Below are positions 8,460-17,176 of a stretch of DNA of 64,000 nt, in pieces. The translations under genes and the position numbers were made by a program. How positions within the stretch are numbered: the stretch's first letter is position 1; each line of letters opens with the position of its first letter. The notes under the pieces are model-generated. The model saw nothing but the letters and a program-made list of their open reading frames with translations. It did not search any database and was not told the origin of the DNA. This DNA is from Limosilactobacillus fastidiosus (lineage in GTDB: Bacteria; Bacillota; Bacilli; Lactobacillales; Lactobacillaceae): NCBI RefSeq assembly GCF_014145505.1, contig NZ_JACIUZ010000044.1, positions 124,001-188,000 of the forward strand, read 5' to 3'.

Positions 8460-8636
8460 TTAAGCTTGGTGAGCGGAACGACTCTTTCGGGTTGCAGCTT
8501 TCCGGTTCTCATCAAATTTTTCTTCTTGATCTTCAATCGGTTTAACAACAGTCTTGTGGAAAGTGAATGCACCACTAGCGATCACAGCTAATGTACTGAA
8601 AGTACCAATTAAAACACCTTTAGCAAAATTTTTCAT
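8460..8636 (-). CDS. DUF3042-family small membrane protein
   Basis: This 58-residue protein starts MKNFAKGVLIGTFSTLAVIASGAFTFHKTVVKPIE and continues as a charged tail rich in Lys, Arg and Glu. One transmembrane helix (about residues 5-28) precedes a cytosolic or external tail; this is the layout of the DUF3042 proteins common in lactobacilli, whose function is unknown. The start at 8636 has GGAGG six or seven bases upstream; a longer open frame begins 14 codons earlier but has no ribosome site. It is a single gene on the minus strand. Confidence 0.85.
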   Translation of the reverse strand: MKNFAKGVLIGTFSTLAVIASGAFTFHKTVVKPIEDQEEKFDENRKAATRKSRSAHQA

Positions 8637-8735
8637 GATATAGCCTCCTCTTATTTCAGTGTTACCTCTATTATGCAAAACTTAACGACTTTTTACCAGT
8701 GAGAAGGATCAAAATTTACTTTAAGGAGAGAAAAA

Positions 8736-9659
8736 ATGTCTAAAGTTATAGCAATTGTAGGACCGACAGCAGTTGGTAAGACTGCTCTATCAATTGATTT
8801 AGCAACCTTTTTTAAGGGTGAAGTAGTTTCCGGTGACTCAATGCAAGTATATCGACATTTAGATATCGGGACAGCAAAGATAACTTCTAAAGAGATGGCG
8901 GGAATTCCTCATCACCTAATTGATATTTGTGATGTTGATCAGCGATATTCAGTTGCTAAATTCAAACAAGAAGCTAACGGGTGGATTAAGGAGATTAGTA
9001 ATTCCGGACATTTGCCATTGATTGTTGGTGGAACTGGTTTTTACTTACAGGCGTTAACAAATAACCTTTCCTTGGGCGGTAAACAGGATCAGCAACGTTC
9101 TGATATGTTCCGTGAGCATTGGCAACATATTTTAAAAGAACATGGAGCTCATTATGTTTGGCAACAATTAGAAAAGAAAGATCCTGAAGCCGCTAGAGCA
9201 ATTCCTGAAAATAATGCACGAAGGGTAATTCGTGCATTGGAAGTAATTGAAACTGGGAACCAGTTATTCTCTCAACAACAGCAATCACGTGCAAAAGACG
9301 AATTCTTATTAATTGGTCTTACAACAGCACGTCCAGTACTATATGAACGGATTAACAAACGGGTTGACTTAATGATGAATTCAGGGTTACTTGATGAGGC
9401 AAAGTGGTTATACGACAAGGGAGGAAGCGATTTGCCAGCAGGAAAGGGAATAGGTTATCATGAGTTATTTTCATATTTTGCTGGTGAATGTTCGCTTGAT
9501 GAAGCAGTAGGAAAAATCAAACAGGATTCACGGCATTACGCTAAACGGCAATTGACCTGGTTTAGAAATAAGATGGATGTTCATTGGTTTGATTTAGTAA
9601 GTGGGAAGAATGATACTAATGAAATCAAACAATTTATTGATTCGTGGTTAAAAAAATAA
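8736..9659 (+). CDS. miaA: tRNA dimethylallyltransferase
   Basis: This 307-residue enzyme adds a dimethylallyl group to A37 of tRNAs that read codons beginning with U. The P-loop GPTAVGKT is at residues 9-16, followed by SGDSMQVYRHLDIGTAK, the conserved substrate-binding aspartate region, and later RRVIRALEV and KQDSRHYAKRQLTWFRN, both family hallmarks. AAGGAGAG precedes the ATG. The dimethylallyl donor comes from the isoprenoid pathway also served by IspA (24737-25609). In many Firmicutes hfq or glnR follows; here there is a 243-base gap and then glnA. Confidence 0.96.
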   Translation: MSKVIAIVGPTAVGKTALSIDLATFFKGEVVSGDSMQVYRHLDIGTAKITSKEMAGIPHHLIDICDVDQRYSVAKFKQEANGWIKEISNSGHLPLIVGGTGFYLQALTNNLSLGGKQDQQRSDMFREHWQHILKEHGAHYVWQQLEKKDPEAARAIPENNARRVIRALEVIETGNQLFSQQQQSRAKDEFLLIGLTTARPVLYERINKRVDLMMNSGLLDEAKWLYDKGGSDLPAGKGIGYHELFSYFAGECSLDEAVGKIKQDSRHYAKRQLTWFRNKMDVHWFDLVSGKNDTNEIKQFIDSWLKK

Positions 9660-9689
9660 AGTTTTTACATTAATTTAGTTTTAATTAGG

Positions 9690-9737
9690 TTAAAACGTTT
9701 TCAGTAAATTGACTTAATGGTTTTCAATTGATATCCT
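9690..9737 (+). promoter_or_regulatory. cre-like site and promoter candidate upstream of glnA
   Basis: TTAAAACGTTTTCA (9690-9703) matches the CcpA site consensus at 13 of 14 positions and contains the palindrome AAAACGTTTT. TTGACT (9709-9714), 17 bases and TATCCT (9732-9737) follow. A second weaker set, TTGCAA (9808-9813) and CATAAT (9830-9835), lies nearer glnA. I found no clear GlnR box. The whole gap 9660-9902 otherwise holds no gene. Confidence 0.4.
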
Positions 9738-9902
9738 TAAGCAGTATTAAGTAAAATGGGTTTTTCTAATGAAATAAGGTTAATTAGATTGAATTGGTCT
9801 AGGTCAGTTGCAAAGGTTGATAAGTTAACCATAATCGTTTATTACTTTGTTTTATTAAGAAAATCAAACTATTAAGGTGTCTTCAGGAAAGGGAATGAAT
9901 TT

Positions 9903-11246
9903 ATGGCAAGACATTTATATACTAAGGATGAAGTTCGTCAAATGGTGAAGGATGAAGATATTCGCTTCTTGCGGGTAATGTTCACCGATGTATTTGGGGC
10001 AATTAAGAGTGTTGATTTACCAGTTAGTCAACTTGATAAGTTAATGAACAATAAGATCATGTTTGATGGATCTTCAATTGATGGATTTGTTCGGATTGAA
10101 GAAAGTGATATGTACCTTTACCCAGATATGTCAACATGGTTAACTTTCCCTTGGGGAGCTGATCATGGTAAGGTTGCACGAGTAATTTGCAGTGTTCACA
10201 TGACTAATGGAACACCATTTTCAGGAGATCCGCGGAATAACCTCAAGCGGGTTCTTAAAGAGATGCAACAAATGGGCTTCAAATCATTTAATATTGGTCC
10301 GGAACCTGAATTCTTCCTCTTTAAGACGGATGAAAATGGTAACCCAACTACTAAAGTTAACGATTCTGAAAATTACTTTGATATGGAACCAGCGGATGTT
10401 GGTGAAGATTGTCGGCGTGACATTGTTCTGGCATTAGAAAAGATGGGCTTTGACGTTGAAGCAGCTCACCATGAGGTTGCTCCTGGTCAACACGAAGTTG
10501 ATTTTAAATATTCCGATGCGCTCGAAGCAGCAGATAATATTCAAACTTTTAAGTTAGTTGTTAAGACGATTGCTAAAAAGTATGGTCTCCATGCAACGTT
10601 CATGCCTAAACCATTATCTGGGATTAATGGTTCTGGGATGCACCTTAACATGTCTCTCTTTACTCAAGATGGTCAAAATGCTTTCTTTGATGAAAATGAT
10701 AAGGAACAACTATCAGAAACTGCTTATCACTTCTTGGGCGGTTTGATGAAGCATGCCCGGAGTTATACTGCAATTGTTAACCCAATCGTTAACTCCTACA
10801 AGCGGCTTGTACCTGGTTATGAAGCTCCGGTCTATGTTGCATGGTCAACTTCTAACCGATCACCATTAGTTCGAATTCCAAATGATCGGGGAATGGGAAC
10901 TCGTCTTGAATTACGTTCGGCTGACCCAGCAGCAAACCCATACTTAGCAATTGCCGCTGTTCTTGCTGCAGGTCTTGATGGTTTACGGAATAATTTACCA
11001 CCAGTTCACAACGTTGATGAAAATATCTATGATATGACTGCTAAGGAACGGAGAAACAAGGGAATTATTAACTTGCCTGATACTTTGCACAGTGCATTGA
11101 AGGACTTAGCTGAAGATGATGTAATTAAGGGTTCAATGGGTGGACACCTTTATCAAAGTTTTGAAGAAGCTAAGACCCGTGAATATGATGCTTACCGTGC
11201 CCATGTTTCAGATTGGGAACGCCAACGGTACATGGAACAGTATTAA
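9903..11246 (+). CDS. glnA: Glutamine synthetase type I
   Basis: This 447-residue enzyme makes glutamine from glutamate, ammonia and ATP and assembles as a dodecamer. Family motifs are in order: FDGSSIDGF near residue 57, the metal-binding GPEPEFFLF, the ATP-binding [14 protein letters not shown], and the glutamate-binding NRSPLVRIP. The length and absence of the 25-residue insert indicate the GSI-alpha class of Firmicutes, regulated by feedback and protein contacts rather than adenylylation. AGGAAAGGGAATG supports the ATG. Unlike Bacillus and many lactobacilli, no glnR precedes it; a hairpin but no clear terminator follows. Confidence 0.97.
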   Translation: MARHLYTKDEVRQMVKDEDIRFLRVMFTDVFGAIKSVDLPVSQLDKLMNNKIMFDGSSIDGFVRIEESDMYLYPDMSTWLTFPWGADHGKVARVICSVHMTNGTPFSGDPRNNLKRVLKEMQQMGFKSFNIGPEPEFFLFKTDENGNPTTKVNDSENYFDMEPADVGEDCRRDIVLALEKMGFDVEAAHHEVAPGQHEVDFKYSDALEAADNIQTFKLVVKTIAKKYGLHATFMPKPLSGINGSGMHLNMSLFTQDGQNAFFDENDKEQLSETAYHFLGGLMKHARSYTAIVNPIVNSYKRLVPGYEAPVYVAWSTSNRSPLVRIPNDRGMGTRLELRSADPAANPYLAIAAVLAAGLDGLRNNLPPVHNVDENIYDMTAKERRNKGIINLPDTLHSALKDLAEDDVIKGSMGGHLYQSFEEAKTREYDAYRAHVSDWERQRYMEQY

Positions 11247-11254
11247 AACTATAA

Positions 11255-11314
11255 ATCAGATATTAAGAATGAGGGACTAATTGCAAAAACTTGCGCTCCC
11301 TCATTATCTGTGAT
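11255..11314. other. Two-tier hairpin between glnA and gltX
   Basis: AATGAGGGA (11268-11276) pairs with TCCCTCATT (11297-11305), and outer CAGATA (11257-11262) can pair with TATCTG. No T-tract follows, so this is either a weak terminator or an RNA end protecting the glnA message. Confidence 0.5.
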
Positions 11315-11323
11315 TGAATGAAA

Positions 11324-11383
11324 TTGACAAATAGCAACATTCCGATACAATTAAACATGTTGCAGTCACAAATTTATTTGTGA
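11324..11383 (+). promoter_or_regulatory. gltX promoter with a downstream palindrome
   Basis: TTGACA (11324-11329), 16 bases and TACAAT (11346-11351) form a strong promoter. TCACAAAT-TT-ATTTGTGA (11366-11383), a perfect 8-base-arm inverted repeat, lies about 10 to 25 bases after the expected transcription start and could be an operator or a leader stem. Confidence 0.65.
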
Positions 11384-11410
11384 AACAGATATTAAAGGAG
11401 AATCGCAAAC

Positions 11411-12913
11411 ATGGATGATAAGAAGGTCAGAGTTCGCTACGCACCTAGTCCAACCGGTTTTTTACATATCGGTAATGCGCAGTCAGCCCTTTTTAACTAT
11501 TTATTTGCTCGTCACTTTAACGGTACAATGGTATTACGAATTGAAGATACTGATACTAAACGGAACGTTAAAGATGGAGAAGAAAGTCAAAGAGAAAACT
11601 TACATTGGTTAGGAATTGACTGGGATGAAGGTCCAAATAAACCTAATCCTAAATATGCTCCATACCGTCAAAGTGAACGGAACAAAAAGGGAATTTACCA
11701 CAAGTATATTCAAGAACTCCTTGACAAAGGTTTAGCTTACAAGGATTATTCAACTGAAGAAGAACTTGCAGAAATGCGTGAACGCCAACGAGCAAATAAT
11801 GAAGCTCCTCACTATGATGGTCGTTGGTATGGTAAGAGTGAAGAGGAACAAAAGGCGGCCGAAGCAAAAGGATTAAAGCCAACGATCCGCTTCCACTTAC
11901 CAAAAGATCACGAGTATGAATGGGATGATATTGCTCGAGGACACGTGTCATTTAATTCTGATAACCTTGGTGGCGACTTCATCATTGAAAAGAGTGACGG
12001 AATGCCAACCTATAACTTTGCGGTTGTTGTTGATGATCACACAATGGATATTACCCACGTTCTCCGTGGTGCTGACCATATTTCAAATACGCCAAAGCAA
12101 ATTGCTATTTATGAAGCATTAGGCTGGGAACACCCCACTTTCTGTCATATTCCATTAATTTTTAATCCAAAGACACGGAAGAAATTAAGCAAGCGTGATA
12201 AGGATACTCTTCAATTTATTAGTGAATACAAGAAACATGGTTACCTTCATGAAGCAATCTTTAACTTTATTGCGTTCTTGGGTTGGTCACCAGTTGGCGA
12301 ACGTGAAATTTATTCTAAGGATGAATTGATTAAGGTATACGATCCTGAACGGATGTCCAAGGCACCGGCTTACTTTGATCAAAAGAAATTGGATTGGATG
12401 AATGCTCAATACATTAAGAGTATGTCTGTCGAAGAATTAACTGACCGGACAATGGAATTAGTTAAAGAAGGCGAAACAGAAGAAGCAAAGCGTCTTCAAT
12501 CAATTCCAGAAGATCAACTAAAGGACTTACTTGCAAAGACAATCCATGTTCACCAACGTGATGTGAATAAGTTGCTGGAAGTAATTGAATATGCTTGGTC
12601 ATACTATAATGTTCTCGAAGAACACTTTAACTATGATCTTATTAAAGACAATGAAGACTTTAATAATGATGAAGTGTTGGCTATTTTGACTGATTTGAAA
12701 GTAAAACTTGAGAATGGTGCAGATGATTACAGTCAAGCCATTAAAGAAGTTGGTAAGGATACTGGAGTTAAGGGGCGGAACCTTTACTTCCCACTAAACT
12801 TAGCATTTACTGGTTCAACTTCTGCTCCACAAATTTACGAAATCATGGATATTTATTCTCGTGATACAGATATTGAATTGCTTAATCGAATGATTGAAGC
12901 CCTTCAAGCTTAA
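11411..12913 (+). CDS. gltX: Glutamyl-tRNA synthetase
   Basis: This 500-residue class I synthetase charges tRNA-Glu. The HIGH motif ([12 protein letters not shown]) is near the N-terminus and the KMSKS-type loop reads KLSKRDKD; the C-terminal half is the anticodon-binding domain. Lactobacilli normally lack a glutaminyl-tRNA synthetase and use a non-discriminating GltX with the GatCAB amidotransferase, which likely applies here but cannot be shown from this window. AAAGGAGAA supports the ATG. It follows glnA but has its own promoter and terminator. Confidence 0.97.
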   Translation: MDDKKVRVRYAPSPTGFLHIGNAQSALFNYLFARHFNGTMVLRIEDTDTKRNVKDGEESQRENLHWLGIDWDEGPNKPNPKYAPYRQSERNKKGIYHKYIQELLDKGLAYKDYSTEEELAEMRERQRANNEAPHYDGRWYGKSEEEQKAAEAKGLKPTIRFHLPKDHEYEWDDIARGHVSFNSDNLGGDFIIEKSDGMPTYNFAVVVDDHTMDITHVLRGADHISNTPKQIAIYEALGWEHPTFCHIPLIFNPKTRKKLSKRDKDTLQFISEYKKHGYLHEAIFNFIAFLGWSPVGEREIYSKDELIKVYDPERMSKAPAYFDQKKLDWMNAQYIKSMSVEELTDRTMELVKEGETEEAKRLQSIPEDQLKDLLAKTIHVHQRDVNKLLEVIEYAWSYYNVLEEHFNYDLIKDNEDFNNDEVLAILTDLKVKLENGADDYSQAIKEVGKDTGVKGRNLYFPLNLAFTGSTSAPQIYEIMDIYSRDTDIELLNRMIEALQA

Positions 12914-12935
12914 AGTTAATAATTAGGAACTTAAT

Positions 12936-12977
12936 AAATCCCTAAAGTCTGGCTTTGCTGTGCTTTAGGGATTTTCC
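12936..12977 (+). terminator. gltX terminator
   Basis: AAATCCCTAAAG (12936-12947) pairs perfectly with CTTTAGGGATTT (12963-12974), followed by a short T-rich end. Confidence 0.85.
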
Positions 12978-13063
12978 TATTTAAAAAATTAAATGAATAG
13001 TCTTGACCGTTACTGAACAAAAGACGTAATCTAGTAAGAAATAAAAAAACGAGGTTATAAATA

Positions 13064-14239
13064 ATGGTTGAAATGAAACAATATATGCGAAAGGCGTTAA
13101 ATAACGTTCCAAAGTTAAAGGTTTTTGAATTTAGTAATTATGCTTCACAATTTGATGATGTGATTAAGTTTACAATTGGAGAGCCGGATTTTAATACACC
13201 CGAGTATATTAAGAATGCAGCGATTCAGAGTATCAAAAATAATCGAACTCACTATGCACCTCAACGCGGGACTGTGGGGCTTCTAAAGGCAGTTTCCGAC
13301 TTCCTGGCTAAAAATTATGACCTTCATTATAATCCCGAGACTGAGATTTTAATTACTAATGGTGTGACAGAAGGAGTCTATTCAGCAATTACTGCGATTA
13401 CTAATCCTGGCGATATTATATTAGTGCCAACCCCAACTTTTTCGATTTATAGTCCTGATGCAGTCATTGCTGGTGGTACTGCTGTTGAAATTGATACATC
13501 TAAGACAAATTTTAAATTGACTCCTGAGTTATTGAAATCCTATTTAGATAAGTATGGCGATCGGGTGAAGGGAATTGTGTTCGTTAATCCTTCTAACCCA
13601 ACTGGGATTGCATATACTCAAGATGAATTAAATGATCTTGCTAGCCTAATTAAGGGGAAGCCAATCTTTGCCATCAGTGACGAAATTTATAGTGAATTAA
13701 TTTATGATGGGGGCTACGCATCGATGGCTCGAGCACTTCCTGAACAAACGATCTTAACAAATGGCCTTTCAAAATCATATGCTATGACGGGATGGCGGAT
13801 TGGTTATCTTTGTGCACCGGAAGAAATTACTAGTGAAATTTTTAAGGTTCATTCTTTTGTAATGACAGATGTTGCTACGTTTACTCAGGATGCCGCTGAG
13901 GCTGCCCTAAAGAGTGGAACAGCAGCTACAAAGGAAATGGACGCAAAATACATTAAACGTCGTGATTACATGAAAGAACGGCTTACCGCAATGGGCTTTG
14001 ATTGTAGTCGTCCAATGGGTGCGTTCTATATTTTTGCTAAGATTCCTAACTTCTTAGAACAGGATGATACAAAAATTGTCTATGATATTGTAAAGAAGGC
14101 CCGAGTTGCTATAACAGCGGGTTCCTACTTTGGCGAGGGCGGTAGTAGCTACTTACGCTTTAGTTATGCTACTAGTATGGACCAAATAAAAGAGGGAATG
14201 GATCGACTAGAAAAGTACGTTAATGCTACTCGGCACTAG
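13064..14239 (+). CDS. Class I/II PLP-dependent aminotransferase
   Basis: This 391-residue enzyme moves amino groups between amino acids and keto acids. The fold-type I signature NGLSK237SYAMTGWRIGY holds the PLP-binding lysine; NPSNPTG (175-181) and SDEIYS (205-210) are the usual cofactor contacts, and the substrate-carboxylate arginine is in LRFSY near the end. It resembles PatA/AraT-type enzymes (aromatic or diaminopimelate substrates) but specificity cannot be read from sequence. GAGG lies about ten bases before the ATG. It is a single gene ended by a very strong terminator. Confidence 0.9.
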   Translation: MVEMKQYMRKALNNVPKLKVFEFSNYASQFDDVIKFTIGEPDFNTPEYIKNAAIQSIKNNRTHYAPQRGTVGLLKAVSDFLAKNYDLHYNPETEILITNGVTEGVYSAITAITNPGDIILVPTPTFSIYSPDAVIAGGTAVEIDTSKTNFKLTPELLKSYLDKYGDRVKGIVFVNPSNPTGIAYTQDELNDLASLIKGKPIFAISDEIYSELIYDGGYASMARALPEQTILTNGLSKSYAMTGWRIGYLCAPEEITSEIFKVHSFVMTDVATFTQDAAEAALKSGTAATKEMDAKYIKRRDYMKERLTAMGFDCSRPMGAFYIFAKIPNFLEQDDTKIVYDIVKKARVAITAGSYFGEGGSSYLRFSYATSMDQIKEGMDRLEKYVNATRH

Positions 14240-14255
14240 AATAATTAATGCATAA

Positions 14256-14305
14256 AAAACGACTCAGGATACTTAACTAAATTGTTAAGTATCCTGAGTC
14301 GTTTT
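14256..14305. terminator. Perfect 22-pair terminator after the aminotransferase gene
   Basis: Bases 14256-14277 (AAAACGACTCAGG...) pair without mismatch with 14284-14305 across a 6-base loop. The A and T ends allow function in both directions. Confidence 0.9.
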
Positions 14306-14320
14306 AAATTATTTTGCCTT

Positions 14321-14356
14321 TAAAAATTCAAGAGGCTTAATTAAAGTCTCTTGAAT
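14321..14356 (-). terminator. Terminator of the 41-residue gene
   Basis: Read on the minus strand, ATTCAAGAG pairs with CTCTTGAAT and is followed by TTTTTA (plus-strand arms at 14326-14334 and 14348-14356). It lies 26 bases after the stop of the small gene. Confidence 0.7.
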
Positions 14357-14381
14357 AAAGAGTGAATTGCTTCAAAAAAAG

Positions 14382-14507
14382 TTAATCGCTCAGCTTTTTG
14401 GCGTCAGCATCAATCTTTGCAAAGCCAGAACCATCTGGCTTCTTGCTGCCACGCTTTTCCATGGCTTTACGAGCCATTTCCTTACGTTCTTGCTTACTAA
14501 GTGCCAT
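14382..14507 (-). CDS. Small basic protein of 41 residues, unknown function
   Basis: The product begins MALSKQERKEMARKAMEKRG and goes on with GSGFAKIDADAKKLSD; it is highly charged, lacks cysteines and membrane segments, and should be cytosolic. I do not recognise its family. The gene call is supported by a complete transcription unit: a TTGATT-16-TATAAT promoter, AGAGG about 11 bases before the ATG, a clean stop and a T-tailed hairpin. It diverges from the unknown operon that starts at 14720. The N-terminal helix has regular Lys/Arg and Glu spacing. Confidence 0.7.
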   Translation of the reverse strand: MALSKQERKEMARKAMEKRGSKKPDGSGFAKIDADAKKLSD

Positions 14508-14522
14508 TTAACTTCGCCTCTT

Positions 14523-14608
14523 TTCGAAACGCTTCGAAACACATAGATACTTCACATGCGTGTTATATCTATACTCTTTTATTATAGTCCATTTCTTATT
14601 AAAATCAA
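14523..14608 (-). promoter_or_regulatory. Promoter and direct repeat upstream of the 41-residue gene
   Basis: On the minus strand TTGATT and TATAAT (plus positions 14603-14608 and 14581-14586) are 16 bases apart. Between promoter and gene lie two copies of TTCGAAAC (14523-14530, 14533-14540) ten bases apart, one helical turn, which could bind a protein in the leader. Confidence 0.6.
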
Positions 14609-14719
14609 TAAACGGAAACTAAATGTAAAGAAACTCTTCAATAAGTTATGAAGTTCTTTAAATATTGCGGCAAGTCGATTAAGATAAAAACTAGTTATTA
14701 AAGTGAGGAGCGGTGTACA

Positions 14720-15607
14720 ATGGTAAATCCAGGACACGAACAGGCTGCTCGTGATGTGAGTGGGATTATTAATCAACAAATTTCAGAAAAGGTTTCCTTC
14801 TTACGTCAGGTTGAAGAAGCAGTCAAAGACCACCATGATGAAAAAATATATCAATTATTAGATGCTCAACGTTACGCTAAAGAAATTGAACATCGTGAAC
14901 AACAACCGAACAACCAGAGTGTAATGAGCTTGGTTGACGATATTACTAATTATTTAAGTAATTTCTTGAGTGTTAATTTAATTAATTATTTAGGGAAAAA
15001 GTATCCATTCTTTTATTATGAAGAATATGAGACTGGACATTACCGGATCTATTTTGGCAATTGGTGGGATCGGCGCGAATTTGGGGAATTAGATGTCCTT
15101 AATGTTCGCTTCCTGTTTAATGATGATGAGTATGACAAATTAAAAAAGACATTTGAATTAGCACATAATAATAAGCGCTATAACAGTGATAAAATTGATA
15201 AAATCTCTGCAGAAAATGATCGATTACAAGATTTGATTGATCATCAACGCGAACGAGAAGAAAAGCGGGCTAAATTACAAGAGCAATTAAAGGATATTAG
15301 TTCACATTCTGGAATTTGGGAAAGTAGTAAAAATAAAGAAAGTCGACAAAACCTATTAAACGCTCTCCAAAAATTAGAGGATGAGGAAGAAGAATCCCGG
15401 ACAGCAGCACAAACGATAAAGGATAATGAACAAGTCGTTCTCTCACTTTCAAAAGAAAATACAATTTTGAGTTATGAACAAAAGAGTATTTTAGATACTT
15501 TTAGTTCTTTTGAGGATTTCGAATTAGCTAATCGAAATTTATATGCTAATTATATTAAAAGTTTATCTGACGATGGGGAAAAGCAGGTGACAGATGATGA
15601 ACAATAA
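14720..15607 (+). CDS. Unknown protein with central coiled coil, first gene of a three-gene operon
   Basis: I do not recognise a family for this 295-residue protein. The N-terminal third (about 1-85) is helical and charged; residues about 90-140 are aromatic and beta-like (FFYYEEYETGHYRIYFGNWWDRREFG); about 150-250 is a strongly charged helical, probably coiled-coil segment (DRLQDLIDHQREREEKRAKLQEQ cut short here). No signal peptide, membrane helix or ATPase motif is visible, so an SbcC-type label would be misleading. GAGGAG precedes the ATG. Its end overlaps the next gene by 14 bases, implying coupled translation. Confidence 0.8.
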   Translation: MVNPGHEQAARDVSGIINQQISEKVSFLRQVEEAVKDHHDEKIYQLLDAQRYAKEIEHREQQPNNQSVMSLVDDITNYLSNFLSVNLINYLGKKYPFFYYEEYETGHYRIYFGNWWDRREFGELDVLNVRFLFNDDEYDKLKKTFELAHNNKRYNSDKIDKISAENDRLQDLIDHQREREEKRAKLQEQLKDISSHSGIWESSKNKESRQNLLNALQKLEDEEEESRTAAQTIKDNEQVVLSLSKENTILSYEQKSILDTFSSFEDFELANRNLYANYIKSLSDDGEKQVTDDEQ

Positions 15608-16580
15608 TCGAATGTTGAATCAACCATCTGAACAATTAAATGCGTTAGCTCATTCATTTGAGCATGGGTTGGAAATTGGACAGCACTATGTCAAATTATT
15701 AAGCAAACTTGCACAAACTGATGATGCCCATGATCTTCTTGCTGCTACAGATGAATTGGTTAATTTAAACTTGGATGATGCATTTGTTAAGTTTCCTCAA
15801 CACTATCAAGTTGCTGACTACTACTTGCTTTTGATGGGTCGGCTGCTGGAAATGCACTCCAATGAAGAACTAAAAGTTGCGGAAGATCCTACTAGTCATC
15901 GGTTTTATGCAACAATCTCTTCGTTAGGGGAAAACGTTTTATTTCACTTTACTAAAGATGCCGAAGGAAATGCTGCTTTTACGGATGTGAACGATGATGA
16001 ACCTCTTTTTTCTTTAAGCCTTGAACATCAAATGCTTCGTTTTAATAATAAAGCATTGGTTAATTATTTTATTATTAAAGGATTAAAAAAGTATTCTGAC
16101 CTTGATTTGCGGTCGGCGATTAAGCCGCTATTGCTTTTTGCTCAAGCGCTTCATGCTGATTTAGATTTTGTGATTGATCGAGGGATCCTTGGAACAAACA
16201 ACCAACAACACTATGAATTAGCTAAACCAGAATTATCATTAACAGTAATTGACCGACTATTTGTTGCTACGGCGGAAACTGATTATATGTTATTTAACTT
16301 GCCGAAAAATAATGGTGCTGAATTACGGCTCGATCGTCAGGTAAACCTTAATCTTTCATTTGATCCTGATGATTATAGTCAACAATGGTTTTTTGCTGTT
16401 CATGATCCTAATAATCAAGTTTCATTTTTCGATTTGCTTCTTCACTACCAACTTATTCGCGATTGGTACTTAAGTAATCGTGATTCACTAGCTGTTAAGT
16501 CTGATCCATTAGTGTTCGCTGATGATGAACAAGGCGAACAGGAAAAGACATTAATGACTGAATCAACTGTTGAAGATTAG
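15594..16580 (+). CDS. Unknown acidic protein, second gene of the operon
   Basis: This 328-residue soluble acidic protein has no motif I can identify. It starts with a helical part (about 1-75), then a region of alternating hydrophobic residues suggesting beta strands (about 95-150, including LGENVLFHFTKDAEG), a helical core, and a very acidic tail (FADDEQGEQEKTLMTESTVED). Two adjacent ATG codons (15594, 15597) follow AGGTGA and either could be used. Overlap with the preceding gene and a 15-base gap to the next argue that the three products work together. Confidence 0.8.
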   Translation: MMNNNRMLNQPSEQLNALAHSFEHGLEIGQHYVKLLSKLAQTDDAHDLLAATDELVNLNLDDAFVKFPQHYQVADYYLLLMGRLLEMHSNEELKVAEDPTSHRFYATISSLGENVLFHFTKDAEGNAAFTDVNDDEPLFSLSLEHQMLRFNNKALVNYFIIKGLKKYSDLDLRSAIKPLLLFAQALHADLDFVIDRGILGTNNQQHYELAKPELSLTVIDRLFVATAETDYMLFNLPKNNGAELRLDRQVNLNLSFDPDDYSQQWFFAVHDPNNQVSFFDLLLHYQLIRDWYLSNRDSLAVKSDPLVFADDEQGEQEKTLMTESTVED

Positions 16581-16595
16581 CTTAAGGAGAGAGAA

Positions 16596-17123
16596 ATGAT
16601 TAATTGGACAATTTTATTACATCAGGTAATTGATTTGGAACTTGATGTTGACGAAGCAAAGCAACTTGAAATTGGCCCTGAAACGCGTAAACAGACAATT
16701 TTTGTTGCTTTGGACGTTGAATTAGCAAAACTAGCAAATAGCGATGGGTGGTTTGATGTTCTTGATCGCCCTGCTGAAAACATCCCAGGTTCGTTTGAAC
16801 ATTATTTACAATCACTTGAATTATTTTTGCTTTTTAGTGCAAAACAGCAGTGGACTCATTTGATTGTAATGGATCAAAAACAGTGGGACTTGATTAACCG
16901 AACTGAGCCAACCAAAAAGCTTGGTGAACTTAACAAGCAGTACCTAGCAATTAAACATTTTCTTAATGATGCTTATTATAATCATCGTCAAGAAAGTTTC
17001 CGTCATGCTTGGCACCTCCTAATAAAGTGGGGATTAGTTGATCTAGGATTTAGTAGTGAGGAGATCAGTACTAAATATAAAGAACTAATTAAGCAACAAC
17101 GGAATCAATGGGTTAAAGAATAA
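16596..17123 (+). CDS. dUTPase-like (all-alpha NTP pyrophosphatase) protein with degenerate active site
   Basis: The 175-residue product resembles the dimeric dUTPase family: FVALDVELAKLANSDGWF fits the first metal helix, SFEHYLQSLELFLLFS the second, and WHLLIKWGLVDLGF and ISTKYKELIKQQRNQW the later helices. In active enzymes the helices carry ExxE and ExxD; here the first reads E-L-A-K and the second E-H-Y-L-Q, so at least two metal ligands appear replaced. It may be inactive and structural, or my family call may be wrong. AAGGAGAG precedes the ATG. A terminator closes the operon. Confidence 0.7.
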   Translation: MINWTILLHQVIDLELDVDEAKQLEIGPETRKQTIFVALDVELAKLANSDGWFDVLDRPAENIPGSFEHYLQSLELFLLFSAKQQWTHLIVMDQKQWDLINRTEPTKKLGELNKQYLAIKHFLNDAYYNHRQESFRHAWHLLIKWGLVDLGFSSEEISTKYKELIKQQRNQWVKE

Positions 17124-17127
17124 TAAA

Positions 17128-17160
17128 AAAAGAGGACTAGCTTTTTACTAGTCCTCTTTT
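17128..17160. terminator. Bidirectional terminator after the unknown operon
   Basis: AAAAGAGGACTAG (17128-17140) pairs perfectly with CTAGTCCTCTTTT (17148-17160). It separates the operon from the convergent 47-residue gene. Confidence 0.9.
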
Positions 17161-17176
17161 GTTGAATCGAAAATGA

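Noticed and set aside
14720-15607. SbcC or exonuclease identity for the coiled-coil protein
   Set aside because: No Walker A, Walker B or ABC signature is present; the only resemblance is the coiled coil.
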